64,000 nt of DNA from Lysinibacillus sp. ZYM-1. Lineage in GTDB: Bacteria > Bacillota > Bacilli > Bacillales_A > Planococcaceae. Below, piece by piece: positions 1-8,892 of this stretch. The translations under genes and the position numbers were made by a program. How positions within the stretch are numbered: the first letter of the stretch is position 1; each line of letters begins with the position of its first letter. The notes below the pieces were generated by a model, which worked only from the letters and a program-made list of their open reading frames with translations, ran no database searches and was not told where the DNA came from. The stretch is from positions 62,001-126,000 of the forward strand of contig NZ_KQ465119.1 of assembly GCF_001308875.1 (NCBI RefSeq), read 5' to 3'.

Positions 1-119
1 AGTATTGTCATGGTAATGGGCATTGACATATCAAAAAAATACACACATGCTGCAATGATGGTAAGGATAATCGACAGGGCAAATCCCATAACTTGTTTTA
101 GTGGGAATAAATCACTCAT
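1..119 (-). CDS. qoxD: Quinol oxidase subunit IV (partial)
   Basis: This is the N-terminal part of a small membrane protein that runs off the left edge of the window. Its first residues read MSDLFPLKQVMGFALSII, followed by the start of a second hydrophobic stretch. The start codon lies one base beyond the qoxC stop codon, so the two are translationally close. Position after qoxA, qoxB and qoxC identifies it as subunit IV of the cytochrome aa3-600 menaquinol oxidase, a small helical subunit that supports assembly of the catalytic subunit. The assignment rests mainly on gene order plus the hydrophobic N-terminus. Confidence 0.85.
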   Translation of the reverse strand, partial: MSDLFPLKQVMGFALSIILTIIAACVYFFDMSMPITMTI

Positions 120-120
120 T

Positions 121-717
121 TCAAACCATTCCTTTCAAGTAAATGAAACTGAAGATAAAGATCCAGACCACATCTAAAAAGTGCCAGTATAAAGAGAAGA
201 TGAAAGATTTATTGGCTGTTTCAGGTGTCAACCCACGCTGAATTAGTTGGTAGACAATAAACATGCCCCAGAACACCCCAAATGTGACGTGCGCACCATG
301 CGTCCCTAATGTTGTCAAAAGGGTTGCTGTAAAGGCACTTGTTTGTAATCCTGCACCAACATGCACATAGTGAATGAACTCATAAACTTCAAAACCAATA
401 AATACTACACCAAGTAGTAGTGTCAAAACATAGAACGTTATCATCGCTTTCGTATAACCTTTGCGCATGGCATGTATGCCTAAGCCAATGGTAAAGCTAC
501 TTGTTAAGAGAATAAAAGTTTCAAATAAAACAGGTGTAATTTCAAAAATGTCAGCTCCTGTAGGGCCATTTCCAGTACGATCTACCAAAACAAAGTAAGC
601 TGCGAACAGCGTCCCAAAGAGCATGATTTCAGCACCGATAAATACCCAAAAGCCTAAAATATTCAATTGATTTTGCTGTGTACTATATTCTAAAGGAAGT
701 GATTGATCGATTTTCAT
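121..717 (-). CDS. qoxC: Quinol oxidase subunit III
   Basis: A 198-residue membrane protein of the heme-copper oxidase subunit III family, close to the usual length of about 200 for QoxC. About five hydrophobic helices are visible, with the family-typical segments GFWVFIGAEIMLFGTLFAAY near residue 22 and THGAHVTFGVFWG near residue 140. It packs against subunit I of the aa3-type menaquinol oxidase in the cytoplasmic membrane. Its ATG overlaps the end of qoxB by four bases (ATGA), a sign of coupled translation. Nothing is abnormal in it. Confidence 0.95.
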   Translation of the reverse strand: MKIDQSLPLEYSTQQNQLNILGFWVFIGAEIMLFGTLFAAYFVLVDRTGNGPTGADIFEITPVLFETFILLTSSFTIGLGIHAMRKGYTKAMITFYVLTLLLGVVFIGFEVYEFIHYVHVGAGLQTSAFTATLLTTLGTHGAHVTFGVFWGMFIVYQLIQRGLTPETANKSFIFSLYWHFLDVVWIFIFSFIYLKGMV

Positions 718-2663
718 GATTGACTACCTCGCAATTTCGATTCCGTTGCTTTCACTTTTTCGACAGAAACATAATGTCCTGGATCTTTTTCCAACGAACG
801 GTGTGCCATACAAACAAAAATACCGATAGTTGTAACAATGGTTGGAATCCACATACCAAATACAAATGAGAAGCCCCATGCAAAGAAGATACAGCCTAAA
901 ATGAAAGGTACACCACTGTTATTAGGCATATGAATGTTTTCATATTGCTCTGGGAACAAATCATGCTGACGATATTTTGCATCCCATAAAGCCTCTGTTG
1001 AAATCACATGCGGCACCTTTGCAAAGTTATAGTACGGCACAGGACTAGGTGTAGTCCATTCTAAAGTGCGTGCGTCCCATGGATCTGAGCCAACGTTTCT
1101 TGGAGCATAACGAATGCTGTAATAAACGTTGTAAACAATTAAGATAAAGCCAATTGTAAGGCCAATTGCACCGATAAAAGAAATCATATTCCACATACCA
1201 AAACCTGTGGATGCTGAGTAAGTGTACATACGGCGTGCTTGTCCATCTAAACCAGAGAAGAACATCGGCATAAAGGCTAGTAAGGTACTGATCGCAATAA
1301 TCCAGGCCGTTACTTTTCCTATTTTTTCATTTAACATAAAGCCAAACATTTTTGGCCAATAGTAATGTAAGCCTGCTAACATCGCAAATACAACACCTGG
1401 AATAATCACCATATGGAAGTGTGCTACTAAAAACATTGTATTATGGTATTGGTAGTCAGCTGCTGACATACCAAGCATCACGCCCGTTACGCCACCTATT
1501 GTAAACGTAGGGATAAACAACATGGAGTAAAGCATTGGCGTTGTAAAGACAATTTTTCCTTTCCACAGGGTGAATAACCAGTTAAAGATCTTTACCCCAG
1601 TCGGCACAGCAATGGCCATCGTTGTTATTGAAAAAATACTATTTGTTAAAGCGCCTTGTCCCATCGTAAAGAAATGATGGGTCCATACTAAAAACGATAG
1701 GAAGGAGATAATGACCATTGAACCGACCATCGATTTATAGCCATAGAGATTGCGTCCAGAAAAAGTAGAAATAATCTCACTGTAAAGTCCAAAGGCTGGT
1801 AATATCAGGATATAAACCTCGGGATGTCCCCATACCCAGAAGAAATTCGCCCACAGCATATCCATACCGCCGTTGGATGTTGTGAAGAAATTCGTTGCAA
1901 ATAGGCGGTCAAAAGTTCCCATGACAAGTGCTACCGTTAATACAGGAAAGGCAAAAACGATAATTACATTTGCCACGAAAGAAGACCACGTAAACATTGG
2001 CATTTTCATTAATGTCATACCTGGTGCTCGCATTTTGAGAATTGTCACAATCATGTTAATACCAGTAATTAATGTACCAAGGCCTGAAATTTGTAGAGCA
2101 AACAAGTAATAGTTCGTTCCTACAGATTGACTAAATTCATTATTAGCAAGAGGGAAATAATTCGTCCAGCCAGCATCAGGAGAGCCGCCAATTACAAAGG
2201 AAATGTTTAATAGCATGGCCCCCATGAAAAATAGCCAAAAACTTAAAGCATTCAAACGTGGAAAGGCCACGTCTCTTGCGCCAATTTGAAGTGGCACAAT
2301 GTAGTTCATAAACGCCATAATAAACGGCATGGCCATAAATATAATCATAACAGTTCCGTGTGTCGTAAATATTTCATTATAATGCTGTGCATCTAATAAT
2401 TTATTGTCAGGTACTGCCATTTGTGCTCGCATCATAATAGCGTCCGCTCCACCACGGAAAAGCATAAGAAGAGCTGAAATTAAATACATAATACCAATTC
2501 GTTTATGATCAACTGTTGTTAACCATTCACGCCAAAGGTAGCCCCATTTTTTAAAATAGGTTAATCCTACAATCATCGCTATCACCGTAAGACCAATAGC
2601 GACCATTGAGGCATAAATAGCTGGGCTTGGATGTGGTATCGCAAATCGTTCAAAGTAATCCAT
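714..2663 (-). CDS. qoxB: Quinol oxidase subunit I, catalytic
   Basis: At 649 residues this matches the full length of QoxB, subunit I of the cytochrome aa3-600 menaquinol oxidase that reduces oxygen to water and pumps protons. The heme-copper signature is complete: THGTVMIIF carries a low-spin heme ligand, WGHPEVYILILP carries the CuB histidine and the cross-linked tyrosine, WTHHFF supplies two more CuB histidines, and VAHFHMVI carries the remaining heme ligands. At least twelve transmembrane helices are evident, plus a C-terminal extension typical of quinol oxidases. It lies between qoxA and qoxC in one operon on the minus strand. Confidence 0.97.
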   Translation of the reverse strand: MDYFERFAIPHPSPAIYASMVAIGLTVIAMIVGLTYFKKWGYLWREWLTTVDHKRIGIMYLISALLMLFRGGADAIMMRAQMAVPDNKLLDAQHYNEIFTTHGTVMIIFMAMPFIMAFMNYIVPLQIGARDVAFPRLNALSFWLFFMGAMLLNISFVIGGSPDAGWTNYFPLANNEFSQSVGTNYYLFALQISGLGTLITGINMIVTILKMRAPGMTLMKMPMFTWSSFVANVIIVFAFPVLTVALVMGTFDRLFATNFFTTSNGGMDMLWANFFWVWGHPEVYILILPAFGLYSEIISTFSGRNLYGYKSMVGSMVIISFLSFLVWTHHFFTMGQGALTNSIFSITTMAIAVPTGVKIFNWLFTLWKGKIVFTTPMLYSMLFIPTFTIGGVTGVMLGMSAADYQYHNTMFLVAHFHMVIIPGVVFAMLAGLHYYWPKMFGFMLNEKIGKVTAWIIAISTLLAFMPMFFSGLDGQARRMYTYSASTGFGMWNMISFIGAIGLTIGFILIVYNVYYSIRYAPRNVGSDPWDARTLEWTTPSPVPYYNFAKVPHVISTEALWDAKYRQHDLFPEQYENIHMPNNSGVPFILGCIFFAWGFSFVFGMWIPTIVTTIGIFVCMAHRSLEKDPGHYVSVEKVKATESKLRGSQS

Positions 2664-2731
2664 CTGACTATGTCTCCTTTCGACATAAACCTTATCGTAA
2701 ACTAGTTCATTTCGAGAATTTCAAGATTGTT

Positions 2732-3616
2732 TTATTGAGATGCATGATCTTTTACGTGAGAAGAACCATGCTGATGTCCACCATTTTCACCCTCAGGTGC
2801 AGGCAGAAAAGTTAAATGTGTTCCATTGTAAGTGGACTGTCCCACATGTCCTGGTTCTAATAACGTATTAAATTTTTCCTCCGTTAATAGATCTGCTGTT
2901 TCTTTTACTTCCTTTACCCAATCATTAAATTCATCATGAGTCACCGCTGTAACGTTAAACGTATTTTCGGCGAACCCTTTGCCGTTAAAGTTTGCATTTC
3001 TTCCCATAAACTCTCCGGGCATATCCGCGGCCAAATGCAAAGTATTCACCATATCGGCCATCGCATATTTTTGCCCACCCAGTTGAGGAATCCAGAAACT
3101 AGTAATCGGTCCATACGAGTAAAGTTTGAACTCAATTGGACGCTCTGCAGGGATATACAAATAATTTACGGTTTCAATATCTTCTTCTGGATAACTAAAA
3201 TGCCATTTCCAGTTAGAGGTTGAAGCATAAATGACCAATGGTTTCTCATTTTTATATTTTTCTGGCGTCGATTCCACCTTATAATTACTTTGAACAGAAA
3301 TAATAGACATGTACGCAACAATTAAAACAGGTATGCCTACACAAATTATTTCAACCATTGTACTCCCTTTAATGTGGGGAGGCTTATAGTCGGGACTTTG
3401 CTTAGAAGCACGATATTTCATTAACATATAAGCTAAAATCACAAAAACGATTAGTACGATAAAGGACATAATCCCTATCGATAGCATAATATCTTTGGCT
3501 TGTACTTGAGCTTGAGGACCTTTTGGATCTAATACTAATAACGGGTCACAACCGGTTAACATAGTGACAATAGTGAAAAGACCAATTAATCTGAGCCAAC
3601 TTTTTTTCATAAACAA
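2732..3616 (-). CDS. qoxA: Quinol oxidase subunit II, lipoprotein
   Basis: A 294-residue first gene of the qox operon. It begins with a lipoprotein signal (MLTGCDP, lipidated cysteine near residue 23), followed by two transmembrane helices that form the hairpin typical of subunit II and an extracellular cupredoxin-like domain. The CuA ligand set of cytochrome c oxidases is not apparent, as expected for a menaquinol-using enzyme. The C-terminus is histidine-rich (HQHGSSH). The 68 bases between this gene and qoxB hold only the qoxB ribosome site. The operon promoter must lie in the 344-base gap shared with the divergent MocR gene. Confidence 0.95.
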   Translation of the reverse strand: MFMKKSWLRLIGLFTIVTMLTGCDPLLVLDPKGPQAQVQAKDIMLSIGIMSFIVLIVFVILAYMLMKYRASKQSPDYKPPHIKGSTMVEIICVGIPVLIVAYMSIISVQSNYKVESTPEKYKNEKPLVIYASTSNWKWHFSYPEEDIETVNYLYIPAERPIEFKLYSYGPITSFWIPQLGGQKYAMADMVNTLHLAADMPGEFMGRNANFNGKGFAENTFNVTAVTHDEFNDWVKEVKETADLLTEEKFNTLLEPGHVGQSTYNGTHLTFLPAPEGENGGHQHGSSHVKDHASQ

Positions 3617-3839
3617 ACCCCTTTAACTGATTCTTTGAAGTGCTATCGGCTACTATGGGTTTGCATGGATTTTGATTCACAATTGATTTTTATCATAGTG
3701 GCACATACTTTGAAAGACAAGGCGTTTTGCAAGATAACACAGAATGTTCTCAAACAAGAAAAGTGATTTCAGAATAATATTTTGGAGAGGAATACACATC
3801 TAGTAAGTGTTATCATAGGGTCCTATAGATTGAAATTTA

Positions 3840-3929
3840 AAGTGGATGGGGAAAGTAATAAGAAAGTGGACGGTTCGATAGAAATGACATTATACTATGA
3901 TTGATATTTTAGCTTTCCAGACAAAGCTA
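3840..3929 (+). promoter_or_regulatory. MocR promoter with paired AAGTGGAYGG boxes
   Basis: Within the 344-base qoxA/mocR gap, AAGTGGATGG starts at 3840 and AAGTGGACGG at 3864, a direct repeat with a 24-base step. A TATACT -10 element follows at 3891, 17 bases past the second box, so that box sits in the -35 position. A 7-bp hairpin (TAGCTTT/AAAGCTA, 3910-3929) is in the presumed leader. The same box pair with the same 24-base step occurs beyond the gene. Direct repeats containing AAAGTGG are known for MocR/PdxR regulators, so autoregulation is likely by inference. No other gene lies in this gap. Confidence 0.6.
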
Positions 3930-3960
3930 GAAATAAGAAGCACTATTGAGGTGAGAAAAT

Positions 3961-5400
3961 ATGGATTGGAAACCAGATCGAAATGCAAAAAAAGCTATCT
4001 ATAAACAACTCGCAGAATATATTGAAAAAGGGATTGCTGATGGGACATTTCCGCCTGATAAACCTTTACCATCAGAACGATATTTAGCGAATACTTTGAA
4101 CGTAAATAGAAGTACAGTTGTTAGTGCATATGACGAATTAGAAGCAATGGGGCTTATTGAACGGAATAGAGGAAGTGGCACGACCATTAGTAAAGATATT
4201 TGGGGGATTACAAGGAAAAGAATTCCTAGCTGGAATCGATATATTGAGGCAGGCTCTTTTTTACCTAATCTACCTGTCACACAAAAAATAAGAAAAGAGG
4301 CAGTGGAACACAAACTAATAAATTTAGCGACTGGAGAATTATCAGAAGATCTTTTCCCTAAAAGTGCATTAAGAGAAATCACAGCAACACGTTCTTTTAT
4401 AGGGAGCCTAGGATATGACCATCCACTAGGAAGTGAGATCCTACGCACGACCCTTACGAAACATATCAAAACTAGGGGAATTGACACAAAACCTTCTTCC
4501 ATCCTGATTACTTCAGGAGCACAACAAGCATTACATTTGATTGTCCAATGTTTGTTAAAGCCTGGAGATGCAGTTGCAATTGAAGATCCTTCCTACAACT
4601 TCAATCTACCTATTTTTAAATCGGCAGGCTTACAAATCCATTATCTTCCTGTTCATAAGGATGGCATTAATCCGGATGATTTGCAAGCCTTGTATAAAAA
4701 ACACCGTATTAAAATGATTTTTTTAAATCCTGATTTTCACAATCCAACAGGCTCTTCATTGGATTTAAAGAAAAGAGAGGCTATTCTAGAGATATCCTCC
4801 AAGCTTGGCATTCCTGTGGTAGAAGATGATCCCTATAGCTTAACAGCTTTTTCTGGTGAGAAAAGTCCAACCCTGAAATCATTAGATAAAAACGGAAACG
4901 TATTGTACATTAGCTCTTTGTCCAAAATTGTAGCTTCAGGTTTACGAATTGGATGGATTGTTGGTCCTACATCCGTTATTGAAAGACTATCCGATGCCAA
5001 GCAACAAATCGACTTTGGCCACTCAAGCTTCACCCAATGGATAGCCAATGATTTTTTAGAATCCGCCAATTTCAACTTGCATATAAAAAATTTAGTGAAG
5101 GAATTAGAAAGACGGCGCGATACAATTGTACAGAGTCTCAATACGTATTTAAAAGATCAGGTGGCGTTTTTCATTCCTCAAGGTGGCATTCATATTTGGT
5201 GCCAGGTTCTGATGAAAAATTATAATGAAACTCAATTACTGGAAGAATCCATTAAACGAGGTGTCATATATGTGCCTGGTTCAACCATGGGATCGCAAAA
5301 GGGATATGTCCGTTTTACGTACGCAAGGGAAGATGTCGAGTCAATCGACGAGGGAATCAAAAGGTTTGCGCAAGCGCTGCATTGCCTAAATGATAGATGA
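3961..5400 (+). CDS. MocR-type GntR/aminotransferase regulator
   Basis: A 479-residue fusion of an N-terminal winged helix of the GntR family (residues about 10-75, with LPSERYLANTLNVNRSTV) and a class I aminotransferase-like domain. The PLP-binding lysine is K322 in SSLSKIVASGLRIGW. Such MocR proteins are cytoplasmic transcription regulators that sense PLP or an amino-compound adduct. The start is fixed by GAGGTG six bases upstream. Matching direct-repeat boxes flank the gene, so it probably controls itself and a downstream transcript, but no intact gene now follows the second box pair. The effector and exact subfamily (PdxR, GabR or other) cannot be told from the sequence. Confidence 0.9.
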   Translation: MDWKPDRNAKKAIYKQLAEYIEKGIADGTFPPDKPLPSERYLANTLNVNRSTVVSAYDELEAMGLIERNRGSGTTISKDIWGITRKRIPSWNRYIEAGSFLPNLPVTQKIRKEAVEHKLINLATGELSEDLFPKSALREITATRSFIGSLGYDHPLGSEILRTTLTKHIKTRGIDTKPSSILITSGAQQALHLIVQCLLKPGDAVAIEDPSYNFNLPIFKSAGLQIHYLPVHKDGINPDDLQALYKKHRIKMIFLNPDFHNPTGSSLDLKKREAILEISSKLGIPVVEDDPYSLTAFSGEKSPTLKSLDKNGNVLYISSLSKIVASGLRIGWIVGPTSVIERLSDAKQQIDFGHSSFTQWIANDFLESANFNLHIKNLVKELERRRDTIVQSLNTYLKDQVAFFIPQGGIHIWCQVLMKNYNETQLLEESIKRGVIYVPGSTMGSQKGYVRFTYAREDVESIDEGIKRFAQALHCLNDR

Positions 5401-5421
5401 TGATTTTTGTAAATTATATAC

Positions 5422-5455
5422 AAGTGGATGGCTAAAATAACAGTAAAGTGGACGG
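5422..5455 (+). promoter_or_regulatory. Second MocR box pair, now without a gene
   Basis: AAGTGGATGG starts at 5422 and AAGTGGACGG at 5446, again a 24-base step, the same arrangement as before the mocR gene. Downstream there is only a relic element, a short AT-rich stretch and a terminator before the next gene at 6054. The boxes probably once served a target gene of the regulator that has been lost. The alternative is that they drive a short RNA. Confidence 0.55.
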
Positions 5456-5547
5456 TTAAAAAAGTAGGGAAAGTATTTATGATAGAAATATGGATAACAA
5501 CAATCCATCAAGGCTTTCGACGATCATGGAAGTGTGGATCGATTCAC

Positions 5548-5726
5548 AATTATTCGCACGAGTAATGAAAACTGTAAATAGGGAAGGTGATAGGGCAACC
5601 TTGACAGCGATGCCGAGGCATTAAGGATGAGGTAGATCACTAATGCTGGTAGGTTTAGTGCTACGGGAAGGTTTTATCAAAAATTTGCTAGAAGCCCACT
5701 TTTAATAAAGAGGTAATAAAATTCAC
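5548..5726 (+). mobile_element. IS200/IS605-like miniature relic with structured 3' end
   Basis: The 179-base stretch is preceded by TTCAC (5543-5547) and ends in TTCAC (5722-5726). At the left end an 8-bp foldback (ATTATTCG/CGAGTAAT, 5549-5566) is present. To its right come several small hairpins: AAGGT/ACCTT, ATGC/GCAT, a compound stem GTAG-CACTAA/TTAGTG-CTAC (5632-5664), and a final hairpin just after GAAGCCCAC (5696-5713). This is the layout of single-strand transposons of the IS200/IS605 family, where the right end also encodes the TnpB guide RNA. No transposase or tnpB reading frame remains. A 44-codon open frame across it (5490-5624) is probably chance. The assignment is by pattern only. 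Confidence 0.4.
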
Positions 5727-5848
5727 AACACATATCGTTAATTTTGTTTTAAAGCTTTACCTGTTCTAACAGTCTCGTTTTACAGCTTTAGCTGCTGATG
5801 AGAAAAATCAAGGCAGTCACTACTTATTATATTTTAATGCCCACCAGA

Positions 5849-5880
5849 ATATATAAGGGAAATAGGCACTCCTTATATAT
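5849..5880. repeat. Inverted repeat in the gap before 6054
   Basis: ATATATAAGG at 5849 and CCTTATATAT at 5871 form a perfect 10-bp inverted repeat with a 12-base loop. It lies between the relic element and the terminator in a gap otherwise free of genes. A role is not evident; AT-rich foldbacks like this can arise by chance. Confidence 0.4.
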
Positions 5881-5909
5881 CCCAATTAAATCTAGTTAAA
5901 AAACATCAT

Positions 5910-5958
5910 CCAGCCACCTAGCTTCGCAATACCATCAGCGCGCTAGGTGGCTGGTTTT
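5910..5958. terminator. Strong 13-bp hairpin terminator
   Basis: CCAGCCACCTAGC (5910-5922) pairs perfectly with GCTAGGTGGCTGG (5942-5954), followed by TTTT. An A-rich stretch upstream gives some T-run in the other orientation too. It would end the transcript from the second MocR box pair and insulate the following genes. Confidence 0.75.
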
Positions 5959-6053
5959 ATAAAAAAGATTGTAATAATAGTTGAGTAATAAGATAATAAG
6001 TTTTAATATTCTGATTATAATCGTTTATTATTTACTCACTAAGGGGGATGTTG

Positions 6054-6431
6054 ATGGTATTACAGATAGGCGAAAAAATAACATTTGAACGAACATTTAC
6101 AAGAGAAGATGTTGATTTATTTACGAAGGTTTCCGAAGATGAAGGGGTTCATCATATCACACCTGACGAACAAGGTCGTTTTGTTGTTCAAGGTCTATTA
6201 ACAGCCACACTCCCTACAAAAGTTGGGGGTGATTATAATGTATTAGCGCGTAAAATGAATTTTGAGTTTTTACGTCCAGTTTATAGTGAAGATTCCATAC
6301 GTTGTGATGTTATAATCGAACAATTTGAACCAGATGAAAAAAATCGAACGGCGATTACAGCAACGTTTACATGCATAAACCAACTTAACAAAGAGGTATT
6401 AAAGGGGAGCTTTTCAGGTATTATTTTATAA
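6054..6431 (+). CDS. MaoC/hotdog-fold dehydratase-like protein
   Basis: A 125-residue protein resembling the MaoC-like hotdog family: IGEKITFERTFTREDVDLFTKVSEDEG near the start, then a hotdog-helix region and LNKEVLKGSFSGIIL at the end. Family members are enoyl-CoA or hydroxyacyl-CoA hydratases, or acyl-binding proteins. The start at 6054 is chosen because AAGGGGG ends six bases before it; an in-frame ATG at 6048 directly abuts the ribosome site. The classical catalytic Asp-His pair is not clearly present, so the enzymatic role is uncertain. It is followed 18 bases later by a metallo-hydrolase gene, probably co-transcribed. Confidence 0.7.
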   Translation: MVLQIGEKITFERTFTREDVDLFTKVSEDEGVHHITPDEQGRFVVQGLLTATLPTKVGGDYNVLARKMNFEFLRPVYSEDSIRCDVIIEQFEPDEKNRTAITATFTCINQLNKEVLKGSFSGIIL

Positions 6432-6449
6432 AGCAAAGTGGGTGCACAT

Positions 6450-7418
6450 ATGAAAAATACTGAAATTCTGTTTTTCGAACGTCCATTTCCAAGTGCCAAT
6501 AGTATTGTTATTCAAGATGATCAAATATTTTTAGTGGATACTGGATTTGGAAGCGATATTATACGAACTGAGCAACTTTTAACGACTGCTGGGATTTTAC
6601 CAGCACAATTAAATGGCATTATTAATACTCATTATCATAGCGATCATGTTGGAGGAAATCATTATTTTCAACAGCAGTATAATATACCAGTTGCCGCACA
6701 TCTTTGGGAAGGTGAAATGGTAAATCAATGTGATGTAGAATCCTGTGGTGCCCATTTTTTAGATCAACCTGTGGAACAATATGTCGTACAACAGTTATTA
6801 GTAGATGAGCAGCATATAATGACTGGGCATAGTGCTTTCCAAGTTTTACATACACCCGGACATACATTAGGGCATATAGCTTTATATGAGCCAAAACAGG
6901 AGCTATTGATTTGTGGAGATTTATTTCATTACAATGATGTGGGATGGCTGAATATGTTTAGAGAAGGGACAAACAGTTTAAGGCGATCATTTGAAAGTTT
7001 AGATCGACTCGCTACACTTTCCATAAAAAAGGCGTATCCTGGTCACGGGCGGGCTATCGAAGAGCCATTAATAATGATTGACAAAGCAAGAGAACGACTA
7101 GAAAAGTGGATGGAGTCTCCCGAAAAAATGGCTTGGCATGCCTGCAAGCGAATTTTTTCTTTTACATTGATGATAAAAAATGGTTTAAATAGCAGGGAAA
7201 TCACCCCTTATCTACTAAGCTGCAATTGGTTTTACGATTACGCTGTTCACTCTTTCCGCTCAAAGCCCGAGGAATTTGTACAACCATTCCTAGATGAAAT
7301 GATTCGATCTAAAGCCGCAAAGTGGCACCAAGACAAATTAATAGCGACAGCAGCATATGAAGCGCCCAATCCAAAATGGATAGAAGAGGATTGGAAACCA
7401 GGTAATTGGACAAAGTAA
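6450..7418 (+). CDS. Metallo-beta-lactamase fold hydrolase
   Basis: A 322-residue cytoplasmic protein with the zinc-binding motif THYHSDHVGG (H61, H63, D65, H66), the later histidine in HTPGHTLGH, the aspartate in ICGDLFH and the histidine in YPGHGR, so both metal sites are complete. The C-terminal third carries extra helices. Members hydrolyse thioesters, lactones or phosphodiesters; the substrate cannot be read from the sequence. Translation probably begins at ATG 6450 with AAAGTGGG seven bases upstream, rather than at the in-frame GTG at 6438. With the hotdog gene before it, an acyl-thioester substrate is conceivable, but this is inference. Confidence 0.85.
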   Translation: MKNTEILFFERPFPSANSIVIQDDQIFLVDTGFGSDIIRTEQLLTTAGILPAQLNGIINTHYHSDHVGGNHYFQQQYNIPVAAHLWEGEMVNQCDVESCGAHFLDQPVEQYVVQQLLVDEQHIMTGHSAFQVLHTPGHTLGHIALYEPKQELLICGDLFHYNDVGWLNMFREGTNSLRRSFESLDRLATLSIKKAYPGHGRAIEEPLIMIDKARERLEKWMESPEKMAWHACKRIFSFTLMIKNGLNSREITPYLLSCNWFYDYAVHSFRSKPEEFVQPFLDEMIRSKAAKWHQDKLIATAAYEAPNPKWIEEDWKPGNWTK

Positions 7419-7497
7419 ATGTGCAATTTTGTACTATAATGATTTTAATAATAGGTGTAATAATTCAAAGAGATAAACTTGAAAGGAAGTTTGCTTC

Positions 7498-8073
7498 GTG
7501 AATATTACATCTTTTTTAATGTACTGCTTTATTATTACGGCTACACCAGGGCCGACCAATGTAGTCATTTTATCAACGACACAGAATTACGGTATCAAAA
7601 AAGGTTTACATTTTTCTTATGGTTCTACAATTGCATTTTTTATTTTACTAGTATTATCAGTTTTTCTAAATACACTGTTTTCAACATGGGTGCCAAAAGT
7701 TTTGCTAATCATGCAAATAATTGGGACGTCTTATATGCTTTATCTTGCTTACCAAATATATAAAATGGATATTTCGAGTGATGATGATAGCAAATCAGGA
7801 AACTTCAAATCAGGGTTTTTGATGCAGTTTTTAAACCCTAAAGTAGTATTATTTACGATGACCGTTTTTCCAAGCTTTGTGTTACCATACTATGAATCAT
7901 TTTTCGCCTTATTATTAAGTGTATTAGCGATTACTATCATTGGTTTTATAGCTTTCTTATTATGGGTATTGTTTGGCGCAATCTTTAAACAATTCTTACA
8001 AAACCATAAAAAAGTCGTCAATGTTTTTATGGCATTTTGTTTAATATACGCAGCAATAATGATTTGGATTTAA
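7498..8073 (+). CDS. LysE/RhtB family amino acid exporter
   Basis: A 191-residue membrane protein with six hydrophobic segments. The family signature is present near the N-terminus (ATPGPTNVVILSTTQNYGIKKG), as is the mid-protein segment GFLMQFLNPKVVLF, both typical of LysE/RhtB exporters that pump amino acids or homoserine-like compounds out of the cell. The start is GTG 7498, with GAAAGGAAG eight bases upstream. An AraC-type regulator follows 13 bases later, and the pair is likely an operon in which the regulator senses the exported compound. Confidence 0.85.
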   Translation: MNITSFLMYCFIITATPGPTNVVILSTTQNYGIKKGLHFSYGSTIAFFILLVLSVFLNTLFSTWVPKVLLIMQIIGTSYMLYLAYQIYKMDISSDDDSKSGNFKSGFLMQFLNPKVVLFTMTVFPSFVLPYYESFFALLLSVLAITIIGFIAFLLWVLFGAIFKQFLQNHKKVVNVFMAFCLIYAAIMIWI

Positions 8074-8086
8074 TAGAGGTGAAAAA

Positions 8087-8872
8087 ATGCAGCATTTTAC
8101 GTATAAAAAAATGGATGGAATTACAGCTTTAAAGGCCAGCTTTACAGATTTTAAATATAAAAAACACGCTCATCAAGAATATGCATTTGGTGTCACGTTA
8201 AAAGGTATTCAGCATTACCACCTAGATGGAAATTTGCAGCTTTCACATCAAAATGGCATTATGTTTTTTAATCCTGAACAAGTACATGACGGCATGGCTT
8301 ATAATCGCGAAGGACTTGAATATGTAATGCTTTACGTAGACCCACCATTATTATTAGAGGCTATTCAAAAAAGAGAAATGATCAGTTTTGAGAAACCAAT
8401 TCTCTATAACAATAGTCTAAAGCACCATATATTAAATCTGTCACATGCTATTTTAACTGAAGAAAATTCTGCATTATGTAATGAGTTGTTTTTACATTTA
8501 ACGGACTGCTTAGTGGCGCAAGATTTTAATTCGTCAATGAAAATGGATAGTTTTATTATTAAAAAAGCTAAAGAGATCATACATTCACATGTTGAAGATG
8601 TACTAAAAATAGAAGATATTTGTCAGGAGCTACAATTGACGACATTCCAACTCATTCGTCTTTTTAAAAAGCACACTGGGATTACTCCTTATCAATACTT
8701 CTTAAATTGCAAGGTTGGACGGGCTAAATCCATTATCGAGCAAACAGGTGATATTTATGCTGGAGTTGCACAATGTGGATTTGTTGATTTACCTCATTTA
8801 AACAAGCATTTTAAAAGTATTTTTGGTATAACAGCATTTGAATATGTATCTATTATTAAAAATAGTGGATAA
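8087..8872 (+). CDS. AraC family transcriptional regulator
   Basis: A 261-residue protein with an N-terminal cupin-type AraC ligand domain (HAHQEYAFGVTLKGIQHYH, residues about 28-45) and a C-terminal double helix-turn-helix region (residues about 165-255, with LTTFQLIRLFKKHTGITPYQYF and GFVDLPHLNKHFKSIFG). AGAGGTG lies a few bases before its ATG. It probably controls the LysE exporter immediately upstream. The effector is unknown. Confidence 0.88.
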   Translation: MQHFTYKKMDGITALKASFTDFKYKKHAHQEYAFGVTLKGIQHYHLDGNLQLSHQNGIMFFNPEQVHDGMAYNREGLEYVMLYVDPPLLLEAIQKREMISFEKPILYNNSLKHHILNLSHAILTEENSALCNELFLHLTDCLVAQDFNSSMKMDSFIIKKAKEIIHSHVEDVLKIEDICQELQLTTFQLIRLFKKHTGITPYQYFLNCKVGRAKSIIEQTGDIYAGVAQCGFVDLPHLNKHFKSIFGITAFEYVSIIKNSG

Positions 8873-8892
8873 AGTGAAAGGCGGTAATAAAA

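Noticed and set aside
1873-2109. Plus-strand open frame inside qoxB
   Set aside because: It is antisense to a conserved catalytic gene; the composition is a shadow of that gene.
5490-5624. 44-codon open frame with a possible ribosome site
   Set aside because: It runs through the stems of the IS605-like relic, resembles no protein I know, and its composition follows the RNA-like repeats; chance is more likely.
7479-7763. Overlapping open frame beginning upstream of the LysE gene
   Set aside because: It lies in another frame inside the LysE gene, with no family resemblance.
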